Assembly: GCF_001645105.1 (NCBI RefSeq)
Contig: NZ_LKEG01000049.1
Location: forward strand, 42,884-106,883
Reading direction: 5' to 3'
Length of the DNA stretch: 64,000 nucleotides
From: Pseudomonas marginalis
GTDB lineage: Bacteria > Pseudomonadota > Gammaproteobacteria > Pseudomonadales > Pseudomonadaceae
The position numbers were made by a program, and so were the translations under genes. Shown piece by piece: positions 28,052-36,670 of this stretch (its first letter is position 1; every line of letters starts with the position of its first letter). The notes below the pieces were generated by a model. The model was not told where the DNA came from and did no database searches. It saw nothing but the letters and a program-made list of their open reading frames with translations.

Positions 28052-28222
28052 ATGAGTGATCCGCTGGACAAAGCCACATCAAAAGCCCCGGCGACGGTGG
28101 GCGAGGGGTGTTTGAGTCGATTTGATCCGGATGACTTGGACAGTGAGGACGGCACCGATTTTCCCGGTGCCGCCCAATTGTGGGAGCGGGAGCAGCGTAA
28201 ACCCGAGCCCGAGGGCGAGTAA
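28052..28222 (+). CDS. Small acidic protein, 56 residues
   Basis: A short reading frame with a good ribosome binding site (GAGGAG, 8 bases before the ATG) between the purU terminator and the chemoreceptor gene. The product is hydrophilic and strongly acidic (CLSRFDPDDLDSEDGTDFPG, ends PEPEGE), with a single cysteine and no membrane segment. I do not recognise a family. Its placement after a terminator and its tight fit in an otherwise empty gap argue for a genuine gene, transcribed from its own promoter or by read-through. Confidence 0.55.
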   Translation: MSDPLDKATSKAPATVGEGCLSRFDPDDLDSEDGTDFPGAAQLWEREQRKPEPEGE

Positions 28223-28235
28223 CTGCCCGCCAGGA

Positions 28236-30125
28236 TCAGATTCGGAAGCTACCGACCAATTGCTTCAATCGCGCGGCCTGTTGCTCGAGGTCGGCACAGG
28301 CGCGCAGCGTGGACTGCAGGTTTTCCACGCCTTCCTGATTAAGGGTGTTGATCTCGGTGATGTCCATGTTGATCGACTCGACCACCGAGGTTTGCTCTTC
28401 AGTGGCGGTGGCGACTGACTGGTTCATGCCATCGATCTCGCCGATGCGCTGGGTCACACTGTTCAGGCGTTCACCGGCCAGGTTGGCGATGTCTACACTG
28501 TCGAGGCTGTGACGCTGGCTTTCACTCATGGTGCTGACCGATTCCCGGGCACCGACTTGCAGTTCCTCGATCATCTTTTGCACTTGTTGCGCTGATTCCT
28601 GAGTGCGATGCGCCAAGTTGCGCACTTCGTCCGCGACCACCGCAAACCCACGTCCGGCTTCGCCTGCGCGAGCCGCTTCAATGGCTGCGTTCAGCGCCAG
28701 CAGATTGGTTTGTTGGGAAATACTGGTGATCACCTCAAGAATCTGTCCGATGTTCACGGTTTTGCTATTGAGCGCTTCGATGTTGCTGCTGGAAGCACTG
28801 ATCATCGCTGACAGCTGGTTCATCGCCTGGATATTGCGCTCGACCACGTGCTGGCCGTCTTCAGCCAGATGCCGTGCATCGCTGGCTTGATGGGAGGCTT
28901 GCGCGGCATTGCGCGCGATTTCCTGGGCCGCAGCCCCCAATTCGTTGATGGCAGCGGCGACGCTGCTGGTGCGGTTGGCCTGCTCGTCGGAGTTGACCAT
29001 CGACGAGTTGGAGGCACTGACCACGCGCAGTGCCACCTCATTGACCTGTTCAGTGGCCGAGGATACTTCGCGGATCGACGTATGAATCCGCTCCACGAAG
29101 CGGTTGAAGGCGTTACCCAGCGTGCCGAATTCATCGTGATTCTGGATCGTCAGGCGTCGGGTCAGGTCGCCTTCGCCGTCGGCGATGTCCTGCATGGCGC
29201 GGGTCATCACATGCAGTGGTTGCAACAGGATGCGGATCAGCATGCCGAGCAGGGCGATGATGATCACCACGGCAATGAGCGTGGCGATGACCGCCGAAGT
29301 GCGGAATTCGCTGAGCATGGCGAAGGATTTGTCTTTATCCACTGCAATGCCGAGGTACCAGTTCACGGAAGGCAGGCCCTTGATCGGTATAAAGGTCACG
29401 ATAGTGTCCTTGCCGTTGGCCTCGACTTCGCTGAAGTCCGGGCTGATCTTCGGGGTGTTTTTTGGATACACGTCGGCCAGGGTCTTCATCACCAGGTTTT
29501 TGTCCGGGTGTACCAATACTTTGCCATCGGCACTGACCAGGAACGCATAGCCCATGCCGCCGAAATTCAGCGCGCCGATGTTATCCACCAGGGTTTGCAG
29601 GCTCAGGTCGCCACCGACCACGCCGATGCTCTGGGTGCCTTGGGTGCTGGGAGTGGCAACGGAAATGATCAGCTTGCCGGTGGCGGCATCGATATAGGGT
29701 TCTGTCAGGGTTGAGCCGTTGCTGCTCTGGGCGCCCTTGTACCAGGGGCGGACGCGCGGGTCGAAGCCGTCTGGCATTTTGGTATCAGGGCGGATGGTGA
29801 AGGCGCCTTTGCTGTCGCCGACGTAGGTCGCCATGAAGGCAGAGGTCAGCGCTTTCTGTTCCAGCAGGCCGGCAACCACGGAAGGCTCGGGGTTGATGGC
29901 GATGTTTTGCGCGGCGTTTTCCACCAGGGCAATGCGCCCTGTCAGCCAGGTTTGAATGTTGCTGGCGGTGACATCACCCATTTCATGCAGGTAGTTGTTG
30001 AGGTCGTCGCGAATGGCGTTGCGTTGCAGGTAGTCGTTATAGAGGGTAAACAGCGCGAATGCGGCGATGACGATAAGGGAGGCTGCAAGCAGGATTTTAT
30101 GGCTGAAGCGCAGATTTTTATTCAT
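28236..30125 (-). CDS. Methyl-accepting chemotaxis protein with dCache sensor
   Basis: Transmembrane chemoreceptor of 629 residues: membrane segments at about 10-30 and 280-302, a periplasmic dCache domain between them, HAMP (305-355) and a cytoplasmic signalling domain with the hairpin tip EAARAGEAGRGFAVVADEVR. In the dCache amino-acid motif known from PctA-type receptors, R126, W128, Y129, Y144 and D173 are present, but positions 121 and 131 are Phe and Gly, not Tyr and Asp, so the ligand may not be a standard amino acid. The start codon region AATAAAAA also resembles a Crc/Hfq motif. No che genes are adjacent. Confidence 0.92.
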   Translation of the reverse strand: MNKNLRFSHKILLAASLIVIAAFALFTLYNDYLQRNAIRDDLNNYLHEMGDVTASNIQTWLTGRIALVENAAQNIAINPEPSVVAGLLEQKALTSAFMATYVGDSKGAFTIRPDTKMPDGFDPRVRPWYKGAQSSNGSTLTEPYIDAATGKLIISVATPSTQGTQSIGVVGGDLSLQTLVDNIGALNFGGMGYAFLVSADGKVLVHPDKNLVMKTLADVYPKNTPKISPDFSEVEANGKDTIVTFIPIKGLPSVNWYLGIAVDKDKSFAMLSEFRTSAVIATLIAVVIIIALLGMLIRILLQPLHVMTRAMQDIADGEGDLTRRLTIQNHDEFGTLGNAFNRFVERIHTSIREVSSATEQVNEVALRVVSASNSSMVNSDEQANRTSSVAAAINELGAAAQEIARNAAQASHQASDARHLAEDGQHVVERNIQAMNQLSAMISASSSNIEALNSKTVNIGQILEVITSISQQTNLLALNAAIEAARAGEAGRGFAVVADEVRNLAHRTQESAQQVQKMIEELQVGARESVSTMSESQRHSLDSVDIANLAGERLNSVTQRIGEIDGMNQSVATATEEQTSVVESINMDITEINTLNQEGVENLQSTLRACADLEQQAARLKQLVGSFRI

Positions 30126-30329
30126 GGCTTGTAGGGTCCGCTAAGGTCTTAATATCCGAAGCGCGTCCTTATGGGATGCGCAAAATGGCAGCGTCAAAAA
30201 AGGTGTGATACTTCTTGTGATAGTTCTGTGGGTCCCTGTAGGAACTACCTGACCTATTTTTGGACTTTGTGGGTCTCACATAAGCCTGTATCGACTTGGC
30301 GATACTAAAAATTAACCATGGGTGACGAA

Positions 30330-31808
30330 ATGCTTGACTCCACGCAACTCCTTATCGGTGCAGACCTTTCCGGCCAGCCCATCGCCCAGGCCATGCGCCT
30401 GGCCAACCGTCACGGGTTGATCGCCGGCGCCACCGGCACGGGCAAGACCGTCACGTTGCAACGCCTGGCAGAGGCCTTCAGTGATGCGGGCGTGGCGGTG
30501 TTTGCCGCGGACATCAAGGGTGACCTGTGCGGCCTGGGTGCTGCGGCGAACCCTCAAGGCAAGGTTGCCGAACGTATCGCCGGCATGCCGTTCCTCAATT
30601 ACACCGCCAAGGCTTATCCGGTCACGCTGTGGGATATTCACGGGCTATCCGGTCATCCACTGCGCACCACCATCAGCGAAATGGGCCCGTTGTTGCTCGG
30701 CAGCCTGCTGGAACTCACCGACAGCCAGCAGTCGGCCCTTTATGCCGCGTTCAAGGTGGCGGATCGCGAAGGCCTGTTGCTGCTGGACCTCAAAGACCTC
30801 AAGGCACTGCTCAACCACCTGCGCTATCACCCGGAGTTGTTGGGGGAAGACGCGGCACTGATGACCACCGGTTCCAGCCAGGCACTGTTGCGCCGCCTGG
30901 CGGTGCTGGAACAGCAGGGTGCCGAAGCGTTGTTTGGCGAACCGGCCTTGCAGTTGGAAGATATCTTGCAGCCCACCAGTGACGGGCGCGGGCGCATTCA
31001 TCTGTTGGACGCCAGCCGCCTGGTGCACGAGGCACCCAAGGTGTACGCGACGTTCCTGCTGTGGTTGTTGGCGGAATTGTTCGAGCAACTGCCCGAGCGC
31101 GGTGACGCCGACAAACCGCTGCTGGCGCTGTTTTTCGATGAGGCGCATTTGCTGTTCGCCGACACGCCCAAGGCGTTGCAGGATCGTCTTGAACAGGTAG
31201 TGCGGCTGATTCGTTCCAAAGGCGTGGGTGTGTATTTTGTCACCCAATCGCCCGGCGACCTGCCGGACAGCGTACTGGCCCAGCTCGGCCTGCGTATCCA
31301 GCATGGCCTGCGGGCGTTCACCACCAAAGAGCAAAAATCCCTGCGCGCCGTGGCTGAGGGTTTTCGACCAAACCCGGCATTTGATGCGTTGTCGGTATTG
31401 ACCGAATTGGGCACGGGTGAGGCCTTGGTGGGCACTTTGCAGGAAAAGGGCACGCCGGAAGTCGTGCAGCGTGTATTGGTCGCACCGCCGCAATCGCGGA
31501 TCGGGCCGCTCAGCGACGCCGAACGCGCCGCGTTGGTGGCCCGTTCACCGTTGCAAGGGCGTTATGACAAGCCGATCGATCGTGAATCTGCCTATGAAGT
31601 GCTGATGTCGCGCAAGGAACTGGGGCCGACCGAGGACGCCAAATCGGCCAGCGACGAGCCGAGTTTCACCGACAAGGCGGGAGCGTTTCTGGGCACCACG
31701 GCCGGCAAGGCCCTGAAGTCAGCGATGCAACAAGCCGCCAACCAGATGGGGCGGCAACTGGTGCGGGGTTTGTTGGGGTCGCTGTTGGGCGGTAGCAAGC
31801 GAAAATAG
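30330..31808 (+). CDS. HerA-like/DUF853 ATPase
   Basis: P-loop ATPase of about 492 residues with Walker A GATGTGKT near 30 and Walker B LALFFDEAHLLF near 265, followed by an arginine-finger region and a C-terminal stretch (KAGAFLGTTAGKALKSAMQQAANQ). This matches the DUF853 / YjgR family related to archaeal HerA translocases; its cellular role is not settled. ATG at 30330 with GGTGA upstream is used; ATG at 30318 is a close alternative. No NurA-like nuclease gene lies next to it, so this is not a HerA-NurA pair. Confidence 0.86.
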   Translation: MLDSTQLLIGADLSGQPIAQAMRLANRHGLIAGATGTGKTVTLQRLAEAFSDAGVAVFAADIKGDLCGLGAAANPQGKVAERIAGMPFLNYTAKAYPVTLWDIHGLSGHPLRTTISEMGPLLLGSLLELTDSQQSALYAAFKVADREGLLLLDLKDLKALLNHLRYHPELLGEDAALMTTGSSQALLRRLAVLEQQGAEALFGEPALQLEDILQPTSDGRGRIHLLDASRLVHEAPKVYATFLLWLLAELFEQLPERGDADKPLLALFFDEAHLLFADTPKALQDRLEQVVRLIRSKGVGVYFVTQSPGDLPDSVLAQLGLRIQHGLRAFTTKEQKSLRAVAEGFRPNPAFDALSVLTELGTGEALVGTLQEKGTPEVVQRVLVAPPQSRIGPLSDAERAALVARSPLQGRYDKPIDRESAYEVLMSRKELGPTEDAKSASDEPSFTDKAGAFLGTTAGKALKSAMQQAANQMGRQLVRGLLGSLLGGSKRK

Positions 31809-31812
31809 CGCG

Positions 31813-32268
31813 TCAGGGCTTGGGCTTGGCGTGGGCGGCGAGCCTTTCAAGCGCCGCGCGCAAGCCCGGGTTGCTGATGCCCTCGGCCGTTGCCTGAATG
31901 GTTTCGGCCGCATTCGTCGATAGATCGTGAGTATGCTCGGCCACCGCCGGCAGCGTAGTGGGCGGTTGTACTTTGAACTGGACCCGGGTCAGGCCGGCAA
32001 ATTCATCAAACGCCATCAATTGACGTTGCAGGCGTTTTTGCTGATAGCGCAAACGCGTTGCCCAGTGGCCATCTGTGACAATTAGCAGCAGGTTGCCTTC
32101 GCGCCAGGACGCCACGCGGCAATGTTCGCGCGCAGCCGGTTGCAGCTGGCTTTCGAGCAGGCGTTGCAGATGGCCCAAGCGTTGCGCATGGCCAAAGATG
32201 GCTTTCAACGGCTTGGCATCGCGAAGCAACACGGCAGGAGCGCGGGCTGTCAGGGGGCGAAATGCCAT
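31813..32268 (-). CDS. dciA: DUF721 protein, DciA-like helicase loader
   Basis: Protein of 151 residues with the DUF721 domain (about 15-105: AKPLKAIFGHAQRLGHLQRLL, VASWREGNLLLIVTDGHWATRLRYQQKRL), a KH-like fold. DciA is the ancestral loader or operator of the replicative helicase DnaB in bacteria lacking DnaC, which includes Pseudomonas. The gene lies immediately upstream of and divergent from secA, the location I recall for it in pseudomonads. The C-terminal tail is less conserved and likely disordered. It converges with the DUF853 gene, only 4 bases apart. Confidence 0.82.
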   Translation of the reverse strand: MAFRPLTARAPAVLLRDAKPLKAIFGHAQRLGHLQRLLESQLQPAAREHCRVASWREGNLLLIVTDGHWATRLRYQQKRLQRQLMAFDEFAGLTRVQFKVQPPTTLPAVAEHTHDLSTNAAETIQATAEGISNPGLRAALERLAAHAKPKP

Positions 32269-32573
32269 TATTGGACACCTAAAGTAACAGAGCGGCCATC
32301 TTAGCAGAAAGCACCTCTACGCCCCCACGCCATGCCTTTCTGGGGTTTTGTTCGTGAAATCAATTGGTAACTTCTGCCCTCCATGGGTTGAAGTTCCAGC
32401 AAAAGCCCTTATTTTAAACAAGCCCTCTCACCGCCTCATGCCAGCATCAGGGAATAACGCCACTTTCCTCACCCACGATTCCGGGTAGAATGCGCGTTCG
32501 CATGCGGCCGTGAGGGCTGCTCGGGCCACTGACGGTGCGCCCTCCATCCCTATGTGTGGAAGAACCTGCCGAT
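32269..32573. promoter_or_regulatory. Divergent promoter region dciA-secA
   Basis: This 305-base gap carries no convincing gene. On the plus strand a TAGAAT hexamer at 32486-32491 and a TTGAAG...TATTTT pair near 32388-32415 could serve secA, but both have weak partners. I see no SecM-like arrest peptide: the only short frames lack ribosome binding sites or hydrophobic arrest motifs. Confidence 0.35.
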
Positions 32574-35309
32574 ATGTTTGCGCCTTTGTTAAAGAAACTT
32601 TTTGGAAGCAAGAATGAGCGCGAAGTCAAACGCATGCTCAAGACGGTGCAGCTGGTCAATGCCTTCGAAGAGCAGATGGTTGCCCTTTCGGACGAGCAAT
32701 TGCGCGCCAAGACCGAAGAGTTCAAGGCCCGCATAGCTAAAGGTGAGACCCTCGACAAGCTGCTTCCCGAAGCCTTTGCGGTCGCCCGTGAAGCCGGTAA
32801 GCGTGTCATGGGCATGCGCCACTTCGACGTCCAGTTGATCGGCGGCATGACCTTGCACGAAGGCATGATTGCCGAAATGCGTACCGGTGAAGGCAAGACC
32901 CTGGTAGCAACCTTGGGTGTTTACCTCAACGCACTGTCCGGCAAGGGCGTGCACGTTGTGACGGTGAACGACTACCTGGCTCGCCGGGATGCCAACTGGA
33001 TGCGCCCGCTGTATGAATTCCTCGGCCTGACCGTCGGCGTGGTAACGCCGTTCCAGCCGCCGGAAGAGAAGCGCGCGGCCTACGCCGCCGACATCACCTA
33101 CGGTACCAACAACGAATTCGGTTTCGACTACCTGCGCGACAACATGGCGTTCAGCATGGAAGAAAAATTCCAGCGCGAACTCAACTTTGCCGTGATCGAC
33201 GAAGTCGACTCCATCCTCATCGACGAAGCCCGTACCCCGCTGATCATCTCCGGCCAGGCCGAAGACAGCTCGCGCCTGTACACCGAGATCAACAAGTTGA
33301 TCCCGCGTCTTGAGCAGCACATCGAGGAAGTGGAAGGCGTGGTGACCAAAGAAGGTCACTTCACCATCGACGAGAAGACCCGCCAGGTCGAGCTCAACGA
33401 AGCCGGTCACCAGTTCGTCGAAGACATGCTGACCCAGATCGGCCTGCTGGCTGAAGGCGAAAGCCTGTACTCGGCCCACAACCTGGGTCTGCTGACCCAC
33501 GTGTATGCCGGCCTGCGTGCGCACAAGCTGTTCCATCGCAACGTCGAGTACATCGTGCAGGATGGGCAGGTGGTGCTGGTTGACGAACACACCGGCCGTA
33601 CCATGCCGGGTCGTCGCTTGTCCGAAGGCCTGCACCAGGCCATCGAAGCCAAGGAAGTGCTCAACATCCAGGCTGAAAGCCAGACGTTGGCCTCCACCAC
33701 CTTCCAGAACTACTTCCGTCTGTACAACAAACTGTCCGGCATGACCGGTACGGCCGACACCGAAGCGTTCGAATTCCACCAGATCTACGGTCTGTCGGTC
33801 GTGGTTATCCCACCGAACAAACCGCTGGCGCGTAAAGACTTCAACGACCTGGTGTTCCTGACCGCCGAAGAGAAATACGCGGCGATCATAAACGACATCA
33901 AGGATGGCATGGCCCAGGGGCGCCCGATCCTGGTAGGTACCGCCACTATCGAAACGTCCGAGCACGTGTCCAACCTGCTCAATAAGGAAGGCATCGAGCA
34001 CAAGGTCCTCAACGCCAAGTTCCACGAAAAAGAAGCCGAAATCATCGCCCAGGCCGGTCGCCCAGGCGCACTGACCATCGCGACCAACATGGCCGGTCGT
34101 GGTACCGACATCCTGCTGGGCGGTAACTGGGAAGTGGAAGTGGCCTCCCTGGACAACCCGACGCCTGAGCAGATCGCCCAGATCAAGGCTGATTGGCAGA
34201 AACGCCACCAGGCCGTGCTGGAATCAGGTGGCCTGCAGGTGATCGCTTCCGAGCGTCACGAATCGCGCCGTATCGACAACCAGCTGCGGGGTCGTGCCGG
34301 TCGTCAGGGTGACGCCGGTTCCAGCCGCTTCTACCTGTCGCTGGAAGACAGCCTGATGCGCATCTTCGCCTCGGACCGCGTGAAGAACTTCATGAAGGCC
34401 CTGGGCATGCAGTCCGGTGAAGCGATCGAGCACCGCATGGTGACCAACGCCATCGAGAAGGCGCAGCGCAAGGTTGAAGGCCGCAACTTCGACATCCGTA
34501 AGCAACTGCTCGAGTTCGATGACGTCAACAACGAACAGCGTAAAGTGATCTATCACATGCGTAACACGTTGCTGGCCGCCGACAACATTGGCGAAACCAT
34601 CGCCGATTTCCGTCAGGACGTGCTCAACGCCACCGTCAGCGCGCACATTCCGCCACAGTCCCTGCCTGAGCAGTGGGATGTTGCCGGCCTGGAAGCCGCG
34701 TTGAAGAACGACTTCGGTGTCGAGTTGCCGGTTCAGCAGTGGCTGGACGAGGACGATCACCTCTACGAAGAGACCCTGCGCGAGAAGCTCATGACCGAGC
34801 TGCTGGCGGCGTACAACGAGAAAGAAGAGCAGGCGAGTGCCGAAGCACTGCGCACCTTCGAGAAGCAAATCGTACTGCGCGTGCTGGACGACCTGTGGAA
34901 AGACCACCTGTCGACCATGGATCACCTGCGTCACGGCATCCACCTGCGTGGCTACGCCCAGAAGAACCCGAAGCAGGAGTACAAGCGCGAGTCGTTCACG
35001 CTGTTCTCCGAACTGCTGGATTCGATCAAGCGCGATTCGATTCGCGTGCTGTCCCACGTTCAGGTGCGTCGCGAAGACCCGATCGAGGAAGAAGCCCGCC
35101 TGCGCCAGGAAGCCGAGGCACTGGCTGCTCGCATGCAGTTCCAGCACGATGAAGCACCGGGTCTGGACGCTCCTGAAGTATTGGGCGAAGAGATCGATGT
35201 GGCCCTGGCTCAAACCCCGGTTCGCAACGATCAGAAGCTGGGCCGTAACGAGCTGTGCTATTGCGGTTCGGGCAAGAAGTTCAAGCACTGCCACGGCCAG
35301 ATCGAATAA
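32574..35309 (+). CDS. secA: Preprotein translocase ATPase SecA
   Basis: Motor of the Sec pathway, pushing unfolded preproteins through SecYEG. The 911-residue protein has Walker A MRTGEGKT, the DEVD Walker B (VIDEVDSILIDEARTPLIISG), the preprotein cross-linking domain, the second motor with GRAGRQGD, and the C-terminal zinc-binding tail CYCGSGKKFKHCHG (Cys-X-Cys-X8-Cys-His). The tail allows SecB and membrane binding. The ATG at 32574 gives the standard MFAPLLKKLFGSKNER start. argJ lies downstream past a terminator. Confidence 0.97.
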   Translation: MFAPLLKKLFGSKNEREVKRMLKTVQLVNAFEEQMVALSDEQLRAKTEEFKARIAKGETLDKLLPEAFAVAREAGKRVMGMRHFDVQLIGGMTLHEGMIAEMRTGEGKTLVATLGVYLNALSGKGVHVVTVNDYLARRDANWMRPLYEFLGLTVGVVTPFQPPEEKRAAYAADITYGTNNEFGFDYLRDNMAFSMEEKFQRELNFAVIDEVDSILIDEARTPLIISGQAEDSSRLYTEINKLIPRLEQHIEEVEGVVTKEGHFTIDEKTRQVELNEAGHQFVEDMLTQIGLLAEGESLYSAHNLGLLTHVYAGLRAHKLFHRNVEYIVQDGQVVLVDEHTGRTMPGRRLSEGLHQAIEAKEVLNIQAESQTLASTTFQNYFRLYNKLSGMTGTADTEAFEFHQIYGLSVVVIPPNKPLARKDFNDLVFLTAEEKYAAIINDIKDGMAQGRPILVGTATIETSEHVSNLLNKEGIEHKVLNAKFHEKEAEIIAQAGRPGALTIATNMAGRGTDILLGGNWEVEVASLDNPTPEQIAQIKADWQKRHQAVLESGGLQVIASERHESRRIDNQLRGRAGRQGDAGSSRFYLSLEDSLMRIFASDRVKNFMKALGMQSGEAIEHRMVTNAIEKAQRKVEGRNFDIRKQLLEFDDVNNEQRKVIYHMRNTLLAADNIGETIADFRQDVLNATVSAHIPPQSLPEQWDVAGLEAALKNDFGVELPVQQWLDEDDHLYEETLREKLMTELLAAYNEKEEQASAEALRTFEKQIVLRVLDDLWKDHLSTMDHLRHGIHLRGYAQKNPKQEYKRESFTLFSELLDSIKRDSIRVLSHVQVRREDPIEEEARLRQEAEALAARMQFQHDEAPGLDAPEVLGEEIDVALAQTPVRNDQKLGRNELCYCGSGKKFKHCHGQIE

Positions 35310-35337
35310 GATTTCCGCCTGACGCTGTAACACCCCG

Positions 35338-35370
35338 CGCCGCGACCGGCCTCTGCCGTCGCGGCGTTTT
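35338..35370 (+). terminator. Terminator after secA
   Basis: Stem CGCCGCGAC/GTCGCGGCG with an 11-base loop followed by TTTT. Confidence 0.82.
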
Positions 35371-35432
35371 GCCATTAATTTCACCGTCGCTCACGACGGC
35401 ACAGACATCACCTATTTTTAAGGAGCGCATTC

Positions 35433-36650
35433 ATGGCTGTTGGTCTTGGTCCTTTGCCCACGTTGCACCCGGTTGCCGGTTTTGAACTCGGTATCGCTTC
35501 GGCCGGCATCAAACGCCCGGGGCGCAAGGATGTGGTGGTGATGCGCTGTGCCGAAGGCTCGACCGTCGCCGGCGTGTTTACCCTCAATGCGTTCTGCGCC
35601 GCGCCGGTGATCCTGGCCAAGCAACGCGTGGCCGGCACGATCCGTTACCTGCTGACCAACACCGGCAATGCCAACGCCGGCACCGGAGAGCCGGGCCTGG
35701 TAGCTGCCGCGCGCACCTGCGCCAAGCTGGCCCAGTTGACCGGCGTGGACGCCAGCCAAGTGCTGCCGTACTCCACCGGTGTCATCGGTGAGCCGCTGCC
35801 GGTGGAAAAAATCGAAGGCGCACTGCAAGCCGCGCTGGACGACCTGTCTGTGGATAACTGGGCCGCCGCCGCCACCGGCATCATGACCACCGACACCCTG
35901 CCAAAAGGCGCGAGCCGCCAGTTCGTGCACGATGGCGTGACCGTCACGGTCACCGGCATCAGCAAGGGCGCGGGCATGATCCGCCCGAACATGGCCACCA
36001 TGCTCGGTTACATCGCCACCGACGCCAAAGTCTCCCGCGATGTGCTGCACAGCCTGATCCTGGACGGTGCCAACAAGTCGTTCAACCGCATCACCATCGA
36101 TGGCGACACCTCGACCAACGACTGCTGCATGCTGATCGCGACCGGCCAGGCCAACCTGCCGGAAATTACCTCCTCCAGCGGCCCGCTGTTCGCGGCGTTG
36201 AAGCAGGCCGTGTTCGAAGTGTGCATGGACGTGGCCCAGGCCATCGTGCGTGACGGCGAGGGCGCGACCAAATTTGTGACGGTTGAAGTCAACGGTGGCG
36301 GCAACCATCAGGAATGCCTGGACGTGGGTTACACCGTGGCTCACTCGCCGCTGATCAAGACTGCGCTGTTCGCCTCTGACCCGAACTGGGGCCGTATCCT
36401 GGCAGCCGTCGGCCGTGCCGGCGTGCCGGACCTGGACGTGAGCAAGATCGACGTGTTCCTCGGTGATGTGTGCATCGCCAGCCGTGGCGCCCGTGCTGAG
36501 ACCTACACCGAAGTGCAGGGCTCGGCGGTGATGCAGCAGGAAGAAATCACCATCCGCATCGAGCTGGGTCGCGGCGAGTGCAGCGAAACCATCTGGACCA
36601 CCGACCTGTCCCACGAGTACGTGAAGATCAACGCGGAATACCGTACCTGA
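35433..36650 (+). CDS. argJ: Bifunctional ornithine acetyltransferase/N-acetylglutamate synthase
   Basis: Recycles the acetyl group in arginine synthesis by moving it from N-acetylornithine to glutamate, and can also acetylate glutamate with acetyl-CoA. The 405-residue precursor self-cleaves at the Thr of KGAGMIRPNMATMLGY to give alpha and beta chains; the nucleophilic Thr is present near 190. AAGGAG precedes the ATG. Position after secA and before the MutT-like gene matches the order I recall in pseudomonads. Confidence 0.95.
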   Translation: MAVGLGPLPTLHPVAGFELGIASAGIKRPGRKDVVVMRCAEGSTVAGVFTLNAFCAAPVILAKQRVAGTIRYLLTNTGNANAGTGEPGLVAAARTCAKLAQLTGVDASQVLPYSTGVIGEPLPVEKIEGALQAALDDLSVDNWAAAATGIMTTDTLPKGASRQFVHDGVTVTVTGISKGAGMIRPNMATMLGYIATDAKVSRDVLHSLILDGANKSFNRITIDGDTSTNDCCMLIATGQANLPEITSSSGPLFAALKQAVFEVCMDVAQAIVRDGEGATKFVTVEVNGGGNHQECLDVGYTVAHSPLIKTALFASDPNWGRILAAVGRAGVPDLDVSKIDVFLGDVCIASRGARAETYTEVQGSAVMQQEEITIRIELGRGECSETIWTTDLSHEYVKINAEYRT

Positions 36651-36670
36651 CAGACAAGAGGAAAATCGCG

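Noticed and set aside
32269..32573. SecM-like arrest peptide before secA
   Set aside because: Short frames there lack ribosome binding sites and arrest motifs.
32589..34208. 539-codon minus-strand frame opposite secA
   Set aside because: Antisense shadow of the strongly conserved SecA motor.
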